From positions 1-8,796 of the forward strand of contig JAITST010000435.1 of the NCBI GenBank assembly GCA_031287585.1: a DNA stretch of 8,796 bases, written 5' to 3'. Source of the stretch: Planctomycetaceae bacterium (GTDB lineage Bacteria > Planctomycetota > Planctomycetia > Pirellulales > Thermoguttaceae). Made by a program: the position numbers and the translations under genes. The stretch's first letter is position 1. The number at the start of each line of letters is the position of its first letter. The notes beneath the pieces were generated by a model. The model was not told the DNA's origin. It worked only from the letters and a program-made list of their open reading frames with translations, and did not search any database. Below, one piece after another: positions 6,869 to 8,796 of the stretch.

Positions 6869-6889
6869 CATAAACACAGCGTAACTACG
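6831..6889. repeat. Competing hairpins (REP-like palindromic element)
   Basis: GTAACGACGGCG (6831-6842) pairs with CGCCGTAGTTAC (6847-6858), 11 of 12 bases, around a TACT loop. CGTAGTTACGC (6850-6860) also pairs perfectly with GCGTAACTACG (6879-6889) around an 18-base loop. The shared middle strand means only one hairpin can form at a time. No T-run follows. The unit lies between the broken secreted-protein gene and the left end of the IS element, and resembles REP or MITE-type repeats. Confidence 0.65.
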
Positions 6890-6914
6890 CCGCGCTCAGT
6901 TATCGCCTACTATT

Positions 6915-6936
6915 GGTTATGTTCTAAACTTTATTG
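6915..6936 (+). repeat. IS1-family left terminal inverted repeat
   Basis: The core GTTCTAAACT at 6921-6930 is followed by TTATTG. It matches the complement of the right end with one base of length difference in the inner part. Confidence 0.6.
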
Positions 6937-6938
6937 TC

Positions 6939-6967
6939 TTGACAACCACTCCAAAAATGTTTACACT
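6939..6967 (+). promoter_or_regulatory. Promoter of the IS1-family transposase
   Basis: TTGACA (6939-6944), a perfect -35 box, is 17 bases from TACACT (6962-6967). It overlaps the inner edge of the left end, as in IS1, and lies about 32 bases before the ATG at 6999. The -35 lies in a small palindrome, TTGTC-TT-GACAA (6934-6945), which could bind a repressor. Confidence 0.65.
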
Positions 6968-6998
6968 GTTCTGGGTAAGTTTAGCCCATTGTCAAATA

Positions 6999-7702
6999 AT
7001 GGTTTTAGTTGCGTTAAAGTGTCCGTTTTGCGGAAGTACAAACGTTGGAAAAAACGGCACGAACAATGGCAAGCAAAGATATATCTGTAAAAATTCCGAA
7101 TGTCGGCATCAGACCTTTTACGCCGAATACACTTATAACGCGTGCAAGCCCGGCGTGAAAGCCGACATCTATCAACAGACCGTCAACGGCTTGGGTATCA
7201 GGGCAATCGCTTGTTGTCGCGGTATCAGTACGGACACGGTGATTTCGGAATTAAAAAAAGAAGTCGCCGTAATCAACGTCAACACGGAATACTTTCAAAC
7301 CCACAAACGCCGTCAAATCCGCATCGAAAGAGATGAGATGTGGAGTTTCTGCCGTGAGAAGAAACATCAGATATGGCTATGGTGGGCAATCGACCATGAT
7401 ACTGGCGAGACGGTTGCGTTCTGGTTTGGGACGCGGGAGCACGGCAATCTTGACAAGTTGCTGGAACTACTTTCGCCTTAAATATCGGCAAAGTTTATAC
7501 GGATGGCAACTATGCTTACTACGAATGTTTTGATTCGGAGACTTTGGCTGTGTCGAAAAAGAATACGCAAAAGATCGAACGTAAGTATTTATCGTTACGG
7601 ACTTGGTGTAGCCGATTGGTGAGAAAAGGGATTCGATTTTCAAAGATGGAGCAGATGCACAAAATATGTGTCGGAATAGTCATCAACTTCTGGTTTTTCT
7701 GA
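6999..7702 (+). pseudogene. IS1-family transposase with internal frameshift
   Basis: The N-terminal part matches InsA of IS1: a zinc-binding CPFCGS...RYICKNSEC, then YTYNACKPG and a helix-turn-helix region NGLGIRAIACCRGIS. It runs without a break into the InsB-like DDE domain: RDEMW carries the first Asp and FGTREHG follows. The frame stops at TAA 7479-7481 just after LELLSP. The -1 frame continues exactly where the family would, with LNIGKVYTDGNYAYY (second Asp) and KKNTQKIER (catalytic Glu), to TGA 7700-7702. All three catalytic residues therefore exist but are split between frames. There is no homopolymer slippery site at the junction, so a one-base change is more likely than programmed frameshifting. 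ATG 6999 is chosen because it immediately precedes the zinc finger. Confidence 0.85.
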
Positions 7703-7717
7703 TGGAATTGGATAATT

Positions 7718-7738
7718 CAATGAGTTTAGAACGCGACT
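7718..7738 (+). repeat. IS1-family right terminal inverted repeat
   Basis: CAATGAGTTTAGAAC (7718-7732) followed by GCGACT is the reverse-complement partner of the left end. It begins 16 bases after the transposase stop. Confidence 0.6.
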
Positions 7739-7811
7739 TAAAATTTCGGCGTTTCACGTCATTCACCCATAAATTCCGCACTCGACCTTTGAATGATATA
7801 AGGTACTACGG

Positions 7812-8796
7812 TTACTGCAGCATTTCGACATCTTGTTTAAGGAGTAGCCAGTCGGCGTTTTCGTCGAGGGCTTCTTTGCCGAGATCGAGTAGAACGCGGC
7901 GCTTTAGTGCAATGCTTGACGTTTCGGAATCCAAGTATTTTTTTGCTCGCTCAAAAATCGGAAGGAGCCGGGAATAGCGTTGTTCATCGCTTCGGTACGA
8001 TTTCAATTTGCAATATGTCATTCTCAGTACGAGATAGATCGACAAAAACGCGAGAAAAATAGCAAATAGCGAAAAATAAAATATTCCGCCGCACGGCAAG
8101 ATATTTGCAATTTGGCTACTCCATATTTTGACAATGACCCAAATGGCTACGGCAAAAAGAAGGATACGTGTTTTAAGAGAAAACTCAATATCCCATTGGT
8201 CTGCCGATTTTTTCTTCGTTTTGATTTTTTTGCGGAAATAGTCAATTTGGTCATCGACCCAAAATTTTTTTACGCCGCCGAATTGAGCGGTCTCTTTTTT
8301 CTCACAGATCATCGGCAATATCATTATCCGAAATGCAATTCGCAACCAATCGAGTTTGCCGATCTGATAACCCAAGTAGTAGTCGGAAACCGTCGCTTGA
8401 ATTCCTGCTAATCGCCAAAATATCTGAATTCGTAATCCTTCGGCAACGGTACGATAAGAATGATGCCGAGAGTAATATCCCATCCGCTTATGATACAGGT
8501 AAATTCCCAACAATAACAATCCCAAACCCGTGTAAAGAACATTTGCGGTGAGAATAAAAATACCGTATTTATCGAGCCAAAAGGCATAAATGGTAAAGGT
8601 CAATAAAAGACTTGCGGCTGCCACGAGATACCAATAGATGTTGAGCCACCATTCGTTTTTCTTTTGAAAGTAATCCGCCAAAGAAGACGCAATGGAATGC
8701 CGTTCCAAGAGAAACGTCGTTTCTGGATCGGGGTCTTTGAGAGAATTCCCGTCAATGGTATTATCAATTTTAGGGTTGTAATTAAAAATATCAAAA
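7812..8796 (-). CDS. Membrane protein with SLATT-like 2+2 TM module, C-terminal part (N-terminus beyond window)
   Basis: The frame is open from the window edge to TAA 7812-7814, giving 327 visible residues; the true start lies beyond base 8796. Counting from the edge, there are two helices (about 51-72 and 78-101), then a conserved cytoplasmic stretch YRTVAEGLRIQIFWRLAG (114-131), DYYLGYQIGKLDWLR (138-152) and KFWVDDQIDYF, then two more helices (about 210-225 and 236-258), and a C-terminal helical tail with LGKEALDENADWLLL. From memory this matches the C-terminal half of bacterial proteins fused to an N-terminal SLOG-type nucleotide-sensing domain. There the membrane module (SLATT-like) is predicted to act as a pore-forming effector in defence. 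A TTG at 8706-8708 could start a shorter form, but the residues upstream of it (DPDPETTFL) read as real coding. AT-rich codons and adjacent mobile DNA fit an acquired gene. The defence role is inferred. Confidence 0.7.
   Translation of the reverse strand, partial: FDIFNYNPKIDNTIDGNSLKDPDPETTFLLERHSIASSLADYFQKKNEWWLNIYWYLVAAASLLLTFTIYAFWLDKYGIFILTANVLYTGLGLLLLGIYLYHKRMGYYSRHHSYRTVAEGLRIQIFWRLAGIQATVSDYYLGYQIGKLDWLRIAFRIMILPMICEKKETAQFGGVKKFWVDDQIDYFRKKIKTKKKSADQWDIEFSLKTRILLFAVAIWVIVKIWSSQIANILPCGGIFYFSLFAIFLAFLSIYLVLRMTYCKLKSYRSDEQRYSRLLPIFERAKKYLDSETSSIALKRRVLLDLGKEALDENADWLLLKQDVEMLQ

Larger units (their letters stand above)
6915..7738 (+). mobile_element. IS1-family insertion sequence, inactivated
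   Basis: The element contains one IS1-type transposase frame with its own promoter, flanked by imperfect inverted ends. The left end GGTTATGTTCTAAACT (6915-6930) matches the complement of the right end, AGTTTAGAACGCGACT (7723-7738). Ten bases (GTTCTAAACT) are identical, and most outer differences are transitions. The resulting size of 824 bp suits the IS1 family (IS1 itself is 768 bp), with short non-coding ends. The exact outer bases are uncertain: I see no 8-9 base target duplication in the flanks (CTACTATT on the left, TAAAATTT on the right), so the insertion may be old or rearranged. Confidence 0.65.

Noticed and set aside
6900..7750. Target-site duplication flanking the IS
   Set aside because: Eight to nine bases on either side of the inferred ends do not match; either the ends are slightly misplaced or the duplication is lost.

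Overview
The window looks like chromosomal DNA of a planctomycete, or a close relative in the PVC group. The best evidence is the first gene, a three-part protein (PqqD-like winged helix, M50 site-2-protease core, HlyD-like periplasmic arm) of a type I know mainly from that phylum. Supporting signs are a secreted carboxypeptidase-regulatory-like protein, the lack of Shine-Dalgarno sequences before the genes, and a TTG start. This assignment is from memory of families, not from a search.

Positions 1-3203 hold a two-gene plus-strand unit: the M50/HlyD membrane protein (143-2398) and, 10 bases later, a CPBP (CAAX/Abi) intramembrane metalloprotease (2409-3203). Both are membrane-embedded metalloproteases, and a good promoter candidate (TTGAAA-N17-TAAAAT) sits in front of the pair. 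A convergent minus-strand gene (3297-5327) encodes an ABC-F ATPase with a lysine/proline/glutamine-rich linker and a C-terminal coiled coil.

Positions 5328-7811 are mostly debris and mobile DNA. In order: decayed coding pieces in several frames (a possible transposase N-terminus and phage-like segments, about 5472-6074); a long inverted repeat built partly from 10-base units (6107-6162); a rho-independent terminator (6216-6250); a promoter and a small secreted protein whose C-terminus appears to have been replaced (6365-6868); a compact set of competing hairpins (6831-6889); and an IS1-family element (about 6915-7738) whose transposase is broken by a frameshift in the catalytic domain.

The right edge (7812-8796, minus strand) carries the C-terminal 327 residues of a membrane protein that runs out of the window. 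It has a 2+2 arrangement of membrane helices and a conserved cytoplasmic segment. It resembles the SLATT-type membrane modules that are fused or linked to nucleotide-sensing SLOG domains in predicted conflict and defence systems. Its position beside mobile debris fits an accessory defence locus, but the sensor part, if present, lies outside the window. No rRNA, tRNA or CRISPR array was seen.
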